Part shown: positions 23,031-34,060 of the stretch, one piece after another
How the letters are laid out: every line of letters begins with the position of its first letter
Position numbering within the stretch: position 1 is the first letter of the stretch
Source: Panicum virgatum
Lineage: Eukaryota > Streptophyta > Magnoliopsida > Poales > Poaceae
Reading direction: 5' to 3'
Length of the DNA stretch: 64,000 bases
NCBI RefSeq assembly: GCF_016808335.1
Contig: NC_053143.1
Location: forward strand, 6,380,801-6,444,800
Made by a program: the position numbers and the translations under genes
The notes under the pieces: generated by a model
What the model was told of the DNA's origin: nothing
Databases searched by the model: none
The model's input: the letters and a program-made list of their open reading frames with translations, nothing else

Positions 23031-24338
23031 CTTCACTATGATTTACCTCTGTCATCTGATCATGTGAGATTCATGTATCCGAGGGATAGGGTTGGCAATG
23101 CAGGCAAGGTCACGGGGTTGTACACTTACTACTCCATCCTGAACAGGCTGTTCAGTAAGACACTTACACCCCGGGATGGGAATCCCAATGACATCTCAGC
23201 GCATGCCAAGAATCTTATGAGCAGGATGCAGCCAGACCCTCGAGGTGGTGACTTCAGTGTTGGTGACTTCATTTGGGAGGAAATCAAGCATATTTCTGAG
23301 ACTCCCTTGAAGACATGTGGCTATGCACCGTATATTATGAGAGTAATACTGAAGGTCACCAGGAGAAATTTTGGGATGGACGTGAAGCATGAGCCGCTTA
23401 GGATCAAGCATCCTAAACATGTGAGAGTTCCTTCTGAGGGCAGATATGACGAGGTTCAGGAGGAGGATCAGGGTCCACTACCTGATCAGGATGCAGATGC
23501 ACAGCAGCACGCTCAGGACGTGCCTCAGTAGGAGGAGCCAGCTGGAGGCTTTGTGCCTCATGAGGGTAGAGATGTTTTCCCTCCTCGCAGGTCTTCCTCT
23601 CCCTTTAGGCGGATGTTCAGAACTTTTGTAGGCATGATCAAGAACCAGAGAGACATTCTGGTTAATCAGGAGAGGGAGAGGAAGAACAACAAGAAGTTAA
23701 CGGATAATCAGAAGAGGATGTACACTGCCATGCAGCTCCAGCCACCTCTCTCGCCTATCTCACCAGAGCTAGAGGCAGCAGAGATCCCCTCACTTGACCA
23801 GATGATTGAGAGCTTTCAGGGGATGGATTTTGGGCAGTATGACCACCTGGGCGAGCAGATGTTCTTTGGTCAGGAGAGTCAGCCAGGTGGATCGTCTTCA
23901 GCTCAGCAGTTCGGACACGGATCTCCACTTTTTGCACCTCAATTCCGTCCAGGTCCACAGCTTTTCACCACAGGCCCACAGATGTTCGCAGGACAGTTTG
24001 TGGGATCTCAGTTCGCTGGACCATACTCAGGGGCCCCGCCGTTCACTTCCAGTTTCATGGGGCCGATTCCACCTTTCAGTGCAGGACCTCAGTTTGGGAC
24101 ACACGTCAGTTCGTCGACAGTTCCAGGGTCATCGGCGACGTTTCCTACAGTTTCTGCACCCCCTTCACTTCACTTTGATCTTGGAGGGACTTCTTCTTCA
24201 CCAGATATGGGATATGCAGGGACTATAGCTTCACTTTCTCCAGCTCCTGACTCAGTTGAGGCGACAGTGGCTAGCTGGAGTGACTCACTCTTTGCTTATC
24301 CGAGCAGTACTGGTGGATTCTCTACAGGTGGGCAGTAA
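23031..24338 (+). pseudogene. Element C internal ORF, 5'-truncated, with in-frame TAG
   Basis: The frame is open from the deletion junction, and no ATG starts it there. The first part (HYDLPLSSDHVRFMYP, LTGLYTYYSILNRLFS-like) is globular and reminiscent of the plant retroelement accessory proteins often annotated as putative plant transposon protein. It ends in an acidic and Gln-rich stretch. A TAG stop lies at 23529-23531, and the same frame resumes to 24338. The second part is Pro/Gln/Gly/Ser-rich and low in complexity (for example GPQLFTTGPQMFAGQFVGSQ). It may be the gag-like or extra ORF of a SIRE-type element. The function is not known. Confidence 0.5.
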
Positions 24339-25133
24339 TTTCAGATTGGCAGCACAGTCTTCTCCTCTTGTACATTTTTTTGTTGATGGATGACAAAGGG
24401 GGAGAGATTTGGAGGATTAAAGCTTATCTTGTGTATATATGTGTGCCATGTTGAGAGTAGATGGGATATGTATCTTGAGATCATCTTGTATCATCTAGCT
24501 CTTTATGATATATCATGTATGGATGATGGATGTATGGACATCATGATTTGGATATGTTTGGATAATCTTGTCTCATCTTGTAAAATCATATCCATCTCTT
24601 TCGTATTAAGGATTTGTGCGGACTTGAGAACACTTGTATTGAATGCTATTGGGTGTATTTATCTTGTTTTAAATACATAAGGAATGTTTATGATAGTGTG
24701 AAATTTTTGAGTGATGTTATGTCTTTTGTTTCAGCCTTGGGCTGTTCTGGCAGTCTCTGACCGGTCTGACCGGTCAGAGGGGACCAGTCTGACCGGTCCA
24801 AGCGCATGCTGGCTGATATGGACCGGTCTGACCGGTCCCAGGGACCGGTCTGTGGCAGCGGCATTGCTCTTGTGCTTACTTGTGTGCGTTACATGACATA
24901 TTGCATCACGGATTTATTTATGATGATCGCACACACTTGTTACACCCCACGGATGCTAAGATTTTGGGGGAGTCTCATTTGTGCTCAATATGTGTAATTT
25001 GGCATGTGAGGCCAACTTGTGTTGAATTAGATTCATATACACATATTGAGGGGGAGCTCTAACTAAATCTGAGAATTCAAAAGCTTTATTGAATATCATT
25101 TTGTAAGCTTTAATCGGGTTGTCATCAATCACC
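24339..25133. other. 3' non-coding part of element C
   Basis: No gene is seen. It contains CCGGTCTGACCGGT repeats at about 24760-24850 and short ORFs without support. Confidence 0.5.
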
Positions 25134-25147
25134 AAAAAGGGGAAGAT
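25134..25147 (+). other. Polypurine tract of element C
   Basis: AAAAAGGGGAAGAT lies directly before the right LTR and shows that element C reads on the plus strand. Confidence 0.75.
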
Positions 25148-27066
25148 TGAAAGAGCATCTAGGCCCTAGTGGGTTTTGGAGCATTGATTGACAACACGAT
25201 TAAAGGACTAACTTGTTTGCATGAGATTATGAACAGGTATTTAATTATGAAATGTGTATTAAAAGAGATAGCTCAAGTATTGCAAGCAAGCGTGTTTATC
25301 CCATTGATATAATGTGTATGTGACAAGCAAAACAAGAAAAGAAAAATAGAGCAAAGTACATGATTGATATAAAGGCTCTAATATTTGCGATGGCTTGTTT
25401 CGATCTATGATGGGATTCAAAGTGACAAGTAAAGATTTTGTGAATGAGACGTGATATGCTTATGCATAGTCTCAAATATAGAAGATCTTGTCACATGTGA
25501 TAAATGGATGTTAACTTAAGAAGCAAGCAAGCAAGGCAAAAGAGAATGAGACATGAGTTGATGCATATATGATATCTCAAATTGGAAAGCTTGCCTATAA
25601 GATTGAATTGAGAATTCGAATTGACAATGAAGATTTCATGCATGACACAAATCAATATGAGTTCAAGATGGACGGCTAGGATAAAGGTAGAGTACCGAGA
25701 GGCGTGTTTCAAGAGGCTACGCAAGTGATGGCTTGGGGGGAGCAAAGAAACCGATACGGGTCAAAGGCCGGAGATCCTAGAGTCATGAAGAGCTCTATGT
25801 TGAAGAGTGTCATCATTCAAGAAAAGAAGGTGACTTGTGAATCAAGGTAGATTTCATTCCTATGCAATATAAAGATTCAAAGTCAGTAGCTCAAAGCGGG
25901 TATGCTCAAAAGAAAGAAGATGTTGATGCCCTCACGGTATTGATCGAAGAAAAGTCGGCATGATCATATTATGAAGAAGCTCAAGTAATTGTGGAAATTG
26001 TATATTTCTTTTATGCACTTGAGTATAGGTATGTCATACTATTAAAAGAGATGCAACATCAGTAGGTTTGACAATACCAAAAGTGCTCAAACCAGTCCCT
26101 AGAGAGTTTAGCCTAAGGAGTGAGAGCTAACTGCAGAAAACAGAGAGGGACCGGTCTGACCGGTCCAAGGGACCGGTCTGACCGGTCTAACACTGACAGG
26201 GCAACGGCTAGTTTTGTGAGAAGGGGTATTTATACCCCATGACTTCACCCATTCGTGGGTGCTGATGCTAGAACATTTCAGAACATCTTGAGAGCCTTGT
26301 GAGCACTTGGAGAGTCCTCCCCAACCTCTCTTTGTGAGAGTTACTTGATTCAAGGTGAATCTTTGAGTTGGGTAGAGTGAATCCATTCCTTGAGAGTCAT
26401 TTGAGCAAGAGAGAAACATCCCAAGCTTTGAGCACTTGAGGTTGCGTCGGCCAACTCGATTGAAGCATTTGTTACTCTTGGAGCATCGGCTCCTAGACGG
26501 CTAGGCGTCGCCGGCTAGCTCCCAAGGTTGTGGTGAGCAGCGGCAAGTTTGTTGCGGCTTCGATCGTGTGCCAAGAGGGCGCATGGTCATATAGTGGAGA
26601 AGAGGAGATAGCTTGACCTTGGGGTCACTACGAGCTTCCTCAACAGAGACTAGGATTCACACGTGGGTGCACGGGGTGAATCCGAACTTCGGTCAAACAA
26701 ATCACCGTGTCTTCATTGCATCATCTCTATTTCGGTTTGATTTACTTACCTTGCATTTATAGTTTTGAGTTTGAATTGTGCTTCCGCTCGATCTACTTGG
26801 GTGTGCTCTACTTGTGTGTAGGGACTTGTTTATATTGTTAGAAATACTCTGCAAGACACATATCCCAAGTTTCTTATAGGTTCAAGCTCGAGATGGGACT
26901 TGTTCCTGCTGACTGCGCTGTCTGCCTGCATAGACCGGTCTGACCGGTCTGGTAGACCGGTCTGACCGGTCCAGGCAGTCTCAGCAGGGATTAAATGCCA
27001 AATTTTGAAGAAACACCTATTCACCCCCCCTCTAGGCTACGACATCGCGTGATCAAGATCCTTTCA
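25148..27066 (+). repeat. Element C right LTR, complete (1919 bp)
   Basis: It begins TGAAAGAGCATC and ends GATCCTTTCA. It contains paired CCGGTCTGACCGGT motifs at about 26149-26188 and 26933-26971 and the phrase CACCTATTCACCCCCCCTC, common near the 3' end of grass copia LTRs. A possible TATA element (TATTTATACC) lies near 26228. Confidence 0.85.
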
Positions 27067-28204
27067 CACCACCTACCGACTACCACAACGGTTCCGTGGG
27101 GTGGAACACAACCTAAGATAGCTACCAAGCCTGGGCACCACGCCCACAGCTCTCGAGCTACTTGCTCCTACCGTGTACTTAGATAGAAAACAACGTCAAA
27201 TAAGCAGAACTTGCTACTTACGCAGACTCAGGATCCCGCAAATCAAAGTAAGTACTTAACAAGTAACTAAGACAGAAAGTAAAGCTAGCGAGAAACTGAA
27301 GTTGAGACAAGGAACTTACTCAAGTAATTCCTCCGAGGTGGATACAAAGTGGAGTAAGACCGAGAGAACTCGAGTCCGCTCCTTTCAGCTCGGCTTTCAC
27401 CAGAGCACTCACCTCACTCTCTTCCTACTCAACATAAGTGTATATGAGACTCTCTTCTCTATGGAATGGTGTGTGTTACAAGAGGGGTATGGTGCTCTAT
27501 TTATACTACTCTGAGGTCGGTAATGAGCTGAGCGTCAGTTGCACGCAGGTAAGATGGTTACGCTTGTCTTCCATGCCAAGGTAGAGCTTCATAGGCCGCC
27601 AAGTGGGGCCGGCCGGCCTCCCCTAGGCCGGCCGGCCTGGGGATGTGGCCGCGTGGCCACCGCCTTTGCGAGGACGCTCTGGATCTTCTCTAGAGGTCGG
27701 TAACGGTTGCGTAGCTCCAACGGCGACAGTTAGAGGCCGGCCGGCCTCTCCTAAGCCGGCTGGCCTGGCTCTGGCTCGGCTCAGGCTCGTGTTGCACCGA
27801 CTTATTGATCTCTTGGCCCATGTTACTTCTCAAGTTGAATTGGGCTCTGATTCTTCGGGTTATCACTGGATTTGACTCAACTCCACTTGGTTCAGGCCTT
27901 TCGGTCTTAGCTTGTGAATTCTGCAGAACCCATCTTGGTATGACCTGTCCCTGGACTCCAGTGGTTCTCCACAAAATTTCATGGCAAAATGTGGCAAGGG
28001 TAGGCCGGCCGGCCTGGCCTAGGCCGGCCGGCCTGGGGTTTGCCCCATTTTGGCCCAAATTTGCAGGTGTTGATCCTAACTTCAAGTAATCATCAAAACT
28101 TGTGGAACTTGTTAATGTTAGTAAAAATCATAGTAATATAGTTCCAAAAATATGAAATTTAAAGGAATGTTGGCGGTAAAAATCATCGAAATCGACCGCC
28201 AACA

Positions 28205-28895
28205 CCGGCCGTGGAGGTGCCGCCCGTGGAGGTGCCACCTGCGGCCGAGGTGATGCCGGCTTCTGAGGAGGCAACCAGCACAGTCGGGGCCTCGGAGGAC
28301 GGCAATTTCGCGGTCTTGAAGGACTTCATCAGCAAAGTTACGAAGAATTTCCCGCTGCCTCGTTGGCGTCGAGTTGATCCTATCCTCGTAGATGCGCCTC
28401 CTCAGCTTCCTTTGTCTGAGGCATATGGCCTCAAGCTAAGCCATCGTCAAGCCTTGGACCCTCTCTTGGCCGTCAAGCCAGCACAGCGAGGGGCGGTGCT
28501 CCTGATGCACCGACTCGGTGAGGTTGGCGTGCCTCTACCCTTGGCGGCTTCGGCAGAGCAAGCGGTGGAAAAACTCTTTTGTGAAGGACCTTCATCGCAC
28601 CACATGGACACGTTGCATGACATATTTTCGATGTTGAAGAACAAGAGCAAGAGCTCTCCCTTCGTGAGATGGAGCTTTGAATGAGGGCTATGCTTAAGAG
28701 TCAGTTGTTTAGGTTGTGCGGGATGTGAATAGTTTATATTGGAGTTTCTCTTTCAAGTTGTGTTCAGCTGGCTTGCCGGTTTGTGTCCATCTGGAGTCCG
28801 TTCTATTTGGGTTGTAACCGAACACTGTACCAATTTTTTTTCATTTTAATACAATGATACGCTGCGTGTAGTCTAGAAAATAAATAAATAAATAG
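28205..28895 (+). pseudogene. LINE-like remnant, 3' piece: ORF1-type C-terminus and A-rich tail
   Basis: The frame interrupted at 15252 continues here (VEVPPAAEVMPASEEATS) to a stop at 28684. The segment KPAQRGAVLLMHRLG and the following AVEKLFCEGPSSHHMDTLHD resemble, from memory, the C-terminus of ORF1 of grass L1-type LINEs. About 170 bp further on the sequence reads ATACAATGATACGCTGCGTG and ends in AAATAAATAAATAAATA (to about 28893). That is like the 3' end and tail of grass LINEs. No RT (ORF2) lies between, so this is either a deleted LINE or a non-autonomous derivative. The 5' end is outside the window. Confidence 0.5.
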
Positions 28896-29012
28896 GAATT
28901 CCGCCACCACCACTATCACCACCCTGATCCGCCGCCGCCACCATCTCCACCATGGCCGGCCGCCTGAAAAAGCCTTTTATTAGCAAAAGCGGACTGGAAA
29001 AGCGTGACCTTA

Positions 29013-29341
29013 GGGCATCCACAGTGTATAGAACCTAAGGTGGTGCTAAGATACTGCCACGTCGTAGTTGCTAACTTAGCCAAATTCGGTCGTAGTTGCT
29101 AACTTAGTCAAATTCAGTCCAATGTATAGCACCACCTTGCACCTCACCATGGATTGAGGTGGGCCCACAAGCACAGCTTTTCCACCCCTTCCCTCCTCTC
29201 CCATCTCTCCTCTAGCACCGGGTGCTTAAAGTTGACACAGGTGTCAGGAAGTGCTAGTGTAGCACCCCACTCCAATGTATAGTACCTCAATTTTCTCTCT
29301 CTCTCCTCTTGGCACCCCTTGGTAGCAACGTTGGAGCTGCC
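29013..29341. mobile_element. Tourist-like MITE (329 bp)
   Basis: The ends GGGCATCCAC and GTTGGAGCTGCCC are imperfect inverted repeats. The element is flanked by TTA at 29010-29012 and 29342-29344, the duplication of PIF/Harbinger-type elements. There is no coding capacity. Confidence 0.6.
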
Positions 29342-29489
29342 CTTAGTGCCCCAGGATTGACACGTCCATTAGACCAGATAAGCCCGCCACACTACTGAAA
29401 ATTAGTAGGTCCACATGGCCCAGTTCATCACGGCTAGCGGGCCGTGGCTGGGTCCAATTGAATAAACCACATACGGCTGATATTTTGAA

Positions 29490-29664
29490 GCTTGATTGGT
29501 TGGCTACAAAAATTTGCTATGCTAAAATGTGGGCATATCAAAAAAATTTCGGCACTTGTTTGATTAGAATTCAAAAAGTAATTCACCTTTTTTAAGTTGC
29601 CAACATTTTGGTAAAAAAGATTGGTATGCCTATGTTTCGGCAGCCCATAGCCAACCAATTAAGC
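29490..29664. mobile_element. Small MITE-like element (175 bp)
   Basis: GCTTGATTGGTTGGCTA at the left and TAGCCAACCAATTAAGC at the right are inverted repeats with one mismatch. No clear target duplication was found, so the superfamily is open. Confidence 0.5.
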
Positions 29665-29933
29665 CTTTGACGCGGGACGGATTCAATTTGTCATACTGGA
29701 CTTCTTGCCACTTTCACTCCCTTTTTTTCTTCCTCTCATCGTAATAGTAGAGAATTTCTCGGTGATGCGGGACTGCAAGGGCAAAACAGAAGCTCTACTA
29801 CTAAGGCCGTGATGAATCGATTTCTTTTCCCACCAAAGCTGCAATTTCTTGAGCAATTTTTCATGGTTGTTCACGCCATTGTTCTTAAGAGAAATTTTGT
29901 GATGTTCTATCGCTCTGCTCCAAAACAAACATA

Positions 29934-30078
29934 CTCACTCCGTTCTAAATTATAGATTGTTTTGGTATTTCTAAATGTATAGTTTTTGCTGTGCACCTAG
30001 GTATAAACCATGTCTAACACATAATAAAACTATACACCTAGAAATACCAAAAAGATATATAATCTGGAACCGAGGGAG
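29934..30078. mobile_element. Stowaway-like MITE (145 bp)
   Basis: The ends CTCACTCCGTTC and GAACCGAGGGAG match the Stowaway consensus CTCCCTCCGTTC with few changes. TA dinucleotides flank it at 29932-29933 and 30079-30080. The interior is also largely self-complementary. Confidence 0.75.
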
Positions 30079-31120
30079 TAGCTGGCAGGCGAAGAAATCT
30101 ACACCAACACTGCATGCTATGCTAGCTTAATTAACTGAACAGTGTCTTTCCGATCCCCTCCGGCCAGGGCAGGGCCATGAGCTCACTTGCAGATTTTGGG
30201 GCAGAAATCTGCAAGCGGCATTCAGAGCCAGACTTTAAACTTTGGTCACTTCACCAGCACAAAAGTAAAAGGGTGGCATATTCAGAGATCTAATGCTTCT
30301 CCACAAGTTTATGAACATTACATTCAGCTCGAATTCCTCTATCGAGACACTGAAATGCTAGGACAGGAGATTCAGCATGCTAAAATAATACAAAAACACC
30401 TTAAGTGGCCATATAGGCACACCAGAAAAAGACATGACAAAGGGGCCAATAAAGAGGTGAGCAACAAAATCCATCAAACACCAAAAATTCCCATTCGCCT
30501 ACAAAACACAACTAAAGCTTCTCCTGAAACTGAGAACTTGGTTCCGGAAAGCCAATGATCGATCCAAAGCTTGAGCATCACCATCATAATCTTGCTGAGA
30601 TCTGGTCCTGTGCGGTAAGAAGAGTAGCACGTTTATAGATAGTTTGGCAGTTGTAGAACTGACAGTAGACAAAGTAAAAAGGAGCAATCGCACAAGAGAT
30701 GAATATTAATATTTTATAGATAGATAGTTTGGCAGTTGTAGAACTGACAGTAGACAAAGTAAAAAAAAAAAAGAGCAATCGCACAAGAGATGAATATTAA
30801 TATTTTTTAAAAGAAAAAATATGAACAAAGTAAGCACCAAAATATTGGGAGAGTTACAGGTGAAGAGATGTTAGTTTAGTTGTTGTATTATATTTCTATT
30901 TATGGGGTAAGAACTCAAGTCAGGAAAGGAAACAAATCCAAAAGTAATTCTAGTTGTTCTTCTAATATAATTGGGATCACAAAATAACATTGCCAACTAC
31001 GAAAAAAAGATAAAGAGACAAATATGAATCAATCGCCAAATAACATCAATCCCAAACATTCATCATAACATATATCGCATTAAAATTAGGTCATTTTACT
31101 GAGATGGTTTGCTCACCTTT
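30079..31120. other. Intergenic, with a tandem duplication, downstream of the NLR gene
   Basis: No supported gene. The stretch is AT-rich and holds the duplication at 30632-30807. A frame at 30187-30558 has no recognisable domain. Confidence 0.5.
30632..30807. repeat. Two-copy tandem repeat, unit about 86 bp
   Basis: The unit starting GATAGTTTGGCAGTTG and ending AATATTAATATTTT occurs twice in a row. The second copy differs mainly by a longer A run (30760-30771). It looks like a recent local duplication. Confidence 0.8.
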
Positions 31121-34060
31121 CTAATTATATATAGACTCATCTGGAAAGATATCGCGGCCATCTGCACCAAGTGTTGCAACATAGACTTGGATATCTTCTT
31201 CTTCTTTCAAGACACACTTGATGAAATGCTGTGCATTCGGGCAGTCAACCATGTACAAGCATTTCAGTGAGCTTAGGTTGTCAGCCAGATCCAGTCCTGG
31301 GCAGTCCTGGGCAAATAAGTCCTGCAACTTACAAAGATTGAAGATCCTCCTCAAAGATCTGTTATTCTTGACCTTGAGCCACACGACTGAAGGAAGGTTC
31401 ACAACTTCTTCCAGATTATGAGCACCTTCAATGTGAATTCTTTTTAAATTGACAATTCTACCCAGATCTTCAGGGAGGACTCTGAGTTTTGGACAATCAA
31501 GGAGAAAAAGACGCTTAAGGCAAGGCATCAGGTCATATAAATTTTCTGTATTGGGACTCAGGGACCAACTTTCCAAGTTACACATGTCAAAGATGTGAAG
31601 CAATTCGAGCTTTGGGAAAAAGGCTGCTGCATTTTTCACACCTTTGCCAAGGAGTTCTGCACCGATATTCACTACTGAATCTGCACCTTTAATCTGAAGA
31701 ACAAGTAGTTCTGGCATCTGACCTGCTGGTGGAAGCTGTGAACATGATATGCATTCATTGAGGTGCATGTGAGCCAAATTTGGCAGCTTTTGCTCTGGCT
31801 CCAAACACAACCATTCTGGGAACCTTACCCCCGGAAATCCATGGAGGAAAATATAGAGCAGACTCTCTGATGGACTAAGCATCTCACAGACCTGCTGAAT
31901 TCTCTCAATTTCGTAGGCCTGGTAATGAGTTCTATCATGAGTACCTGATCCCATTGTGCAATACAGTTGCAGTTCTCTGAGATTATGACTCTTTTTCAGC
32001 ACAAGCACGCCCCTTGGTGTTGCTTTTTCTAACTTCAAAACGACGAGACGTTGGATATTGGGGAGAAATTGTAGTTCGTCCAATCTGAACCCAGTACCAC
32101 TTTCAAAGACTCCTCTAAGGTTGTAGAGCTGCTGGAACTTCTCGATTCCTCTAGGAACATGCTCAATTGCAGTCCTTTCTAGATGAAGAAAGCTTATGTT
32201 AGATAGCTTCACCAAACTAGTTGGCAGGCTGGTCAACTTATGGCAACCATACAATTTTAGGTATTCAAGACTGACAAGGTTTCCAATGGACTCTGGAAGG
32301 TTGTTAATTTTTGTAAAGCTTAGATCTAGCAACCTCAACAGTACCAATCTTCCCACTGATTCTGGTAAGTTATGGATGCCTGTTCCAGTTAGAACTAAAA
32401 CACGGATATGCTCAATTCTTCTGATTTCTTTGTTGACTAATCTGAAATTTTTGTTATTGAAAATTAGGAGGCTCCTCATGCGCTTCTGCTCTTCTATAGC
32501 AGGTATTTCTTCTATATCACTACTGATTACTAAGCGACGCAAATTTGGTAGGGCTTTGCTATTTTCAGCATTCATGGATAAGGAGTGATCCCTTGTCAAA
32601 TATTGTCCTAGTGACCTCAAAAGATCATGCATCGTGGATCCACCTTTGTCCACAAATTCTGGCATTGGCTGTAGAAGATTCCTCCTAATTAGCTCATGGT
32701 AGTACTCTTCAGCAATCTCATGTATTGGATACCTGTCCTCTTTTCTTACAAAGCCTTCAGCGACCCACCAGTAAGCAACATCATCACGCTGAATCTCAAA
32801 ATACGGCGGCAACAAAGCGCACCAAAGAAAGCACTGCTTAAGTTGTGGGGGTAAGTGTCTATAACTTAAGTACAGGAGACCTCCTAGTTCTTTGGGAAGT
32901 CCATGAACAGACCATCTGCTATCTCGGATGTTCTCCCATTCTCCCTTTGTTCTTTTAGTAGCTAGGACACCTGAAACAACCTTGATGGCTAGAGGAAGAC
33001 CATCGCATTTTTTTACTATTTGATACCCAACATCACCAAAATCACTTGTTTGTTCATTTGGTCTAAAGGACTTCTTCATAAGGAGTTCTAGGCCATCACG
33101 ATCATTCATTTTGTTTACTTTATGAGCATATGCTGCCTGCATTTCTTCTAAAACATCAAGGTGTCTTGTGGTGACAAGGATACGGGATTTCAAGCCTCTT
33201 TCAAAAGGAAATCGAAGAAGATCAATCCAAACATCAGATTTCCACACATCATCCAACACAAGAAATACACTCTTTCCTCTGATTGTATCCATGAGATGCG
33301 GAAGAAGTTCGGTCTTTGTCTCAAGTTGATCACATGTTGCTCCAGCCATTCTAATTGCTTGCCTTATCAAACCAATCTCTGTGTAGCTCTGAGAAATACA
33401 CAGCCATATATGAACTTGAAATTTCTCCCTTATCCTCTGGTCATTAAATATCTTCTGGGCTAATGTTGTCTTACCGATGCCGCCCATCCCTTGAATCCCA
33501 AAAATAGTTGATCTGTTCTCATAGCAGGTACTTACAATCATTTTGACCAACTCATCAGCAGCCTGTTTAATATCTCTTCCAACAACCTCCAGTTCATCTA
33601 TGGGACATGTCTGACTTCTATCGACATCCGTTACTCGGAAGTGTTGACGATTTCCTATATCCAAGGTGAACATATCTCTGTTCATTTTAATTTCACTAAG
33701 CTTTCCATTTATGTCCTTAATTCTTTTAGCAACCTTATGATCAAATGAAACATTTACCAAACATGAGAAAAGGAACTGAGCACATCGTACCGATCTAGGT
33801 GGCGGTGAAGGCTTCGGTGAATGAGCCATGAAATAATCTATGACATCATCCACATCAAACATAGCATCGGTTATGTTCTGCCACCATAATGCTGTCCCTC
33901 CATCTTCAATGGCTAGAGCTTCAGCATCCTCGCGAACAGCAGTGAAATGCTCCAGATTTATCTTGAGCCTCTTGATATCCTTTTTCACTCATCCTGCTAT
34001 GAGAATTTCACCAAGCTTTGACACGAATTTCGAAGTGAGAGCATCCAAAACCGTTCCCAT
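31121..34060 (-). CDS. CC-NB-LRR (NLR) disease-resistance protein with an early in-frame stop
   Basis: The protein would be an intracellular immune receptor. The expected ATG at 34060 opens MGTVLDALTSKFVSKLGEIL, a normal Rx-type coiled-coil start. A TGA at 33991-33989 stops it after 23 codons. The same frame then runs open for 955 codons to 31121. Counting from the codon after that stop: EDVID-like DVDDVID at 45-51, P-loop GMGGIGKTT at 167-175, kinase-2 VFLVLDDVW at 241-249, RNBS-B ILVTTR near 270, GLPL at 330-333, MHD at 453-455, then leucine-rich repeats from about 485 to 930. There is no intron or other break. The first internal ATG is residue 43 (33862) and would lose most of the coiled coil. 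It is either a recent pseudogene, an allele with a shortened coiled coil, or a gene with an altered 5' structure. Confidence 0.85.

Larger units (their letters stand above)
22785..27066 (+). mobile_element. Element C: deleted Ty1-copia (SIRE-like) LTR element nested in element B
   Basis: It has inverted ends TGAAAG/CTTTCA and is flanked by a 5-bp duplication CACCA (22780-22784 and 27067-27071) absent from the empty site in the other LTR of B near 15611. The right LTR is complete (25148-27066), but only about 245 bp of the left LTR remain. The internal part holds one broken ORF, a phrase ATGACAAAGGGGGAGA near 24389 typical of SIRE-type elements, and a purine tract. No RT or integrase is present, so it is non-autonomous or deletion-derived. 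Confidence 0.85.
15253..28204 (-). mobile_element. Element B: Athila-type Ty3-gypsy element, internally deleted, with element C nested in its 5' LTR
   Basis: Two LTRs (15253-16722 and 22430-28204) with 7-bp inverted ends TGTTGGC/GCCAACA and a perfect 5-bp target duplication flank a minus-strand pol. The primer-binding site TGGCGCCGTTGCTGGGGA, the phrase [16 protein letters not shown] after RT and the integrase layout are those of the Athila group. Most of gag, the protease and the start of RT are missing, so the element cannot act alone. An accessory ORF follows integrase. GGCCGGCC motifs recur through the LTRs and the 3' region. Confidence 0.9.
22430..28204 (-). repeat. Element B 5' LTR, split by element C
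   Basis: The LTR is in two parts, 22430-22784 and 27067-28204. Removing element C and one CACCA copy restores an LTR of about 1.49 kb that matches 15253-16722. The TATA box is at 27497-27505 on the minus strand. Confidence 0.9.
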
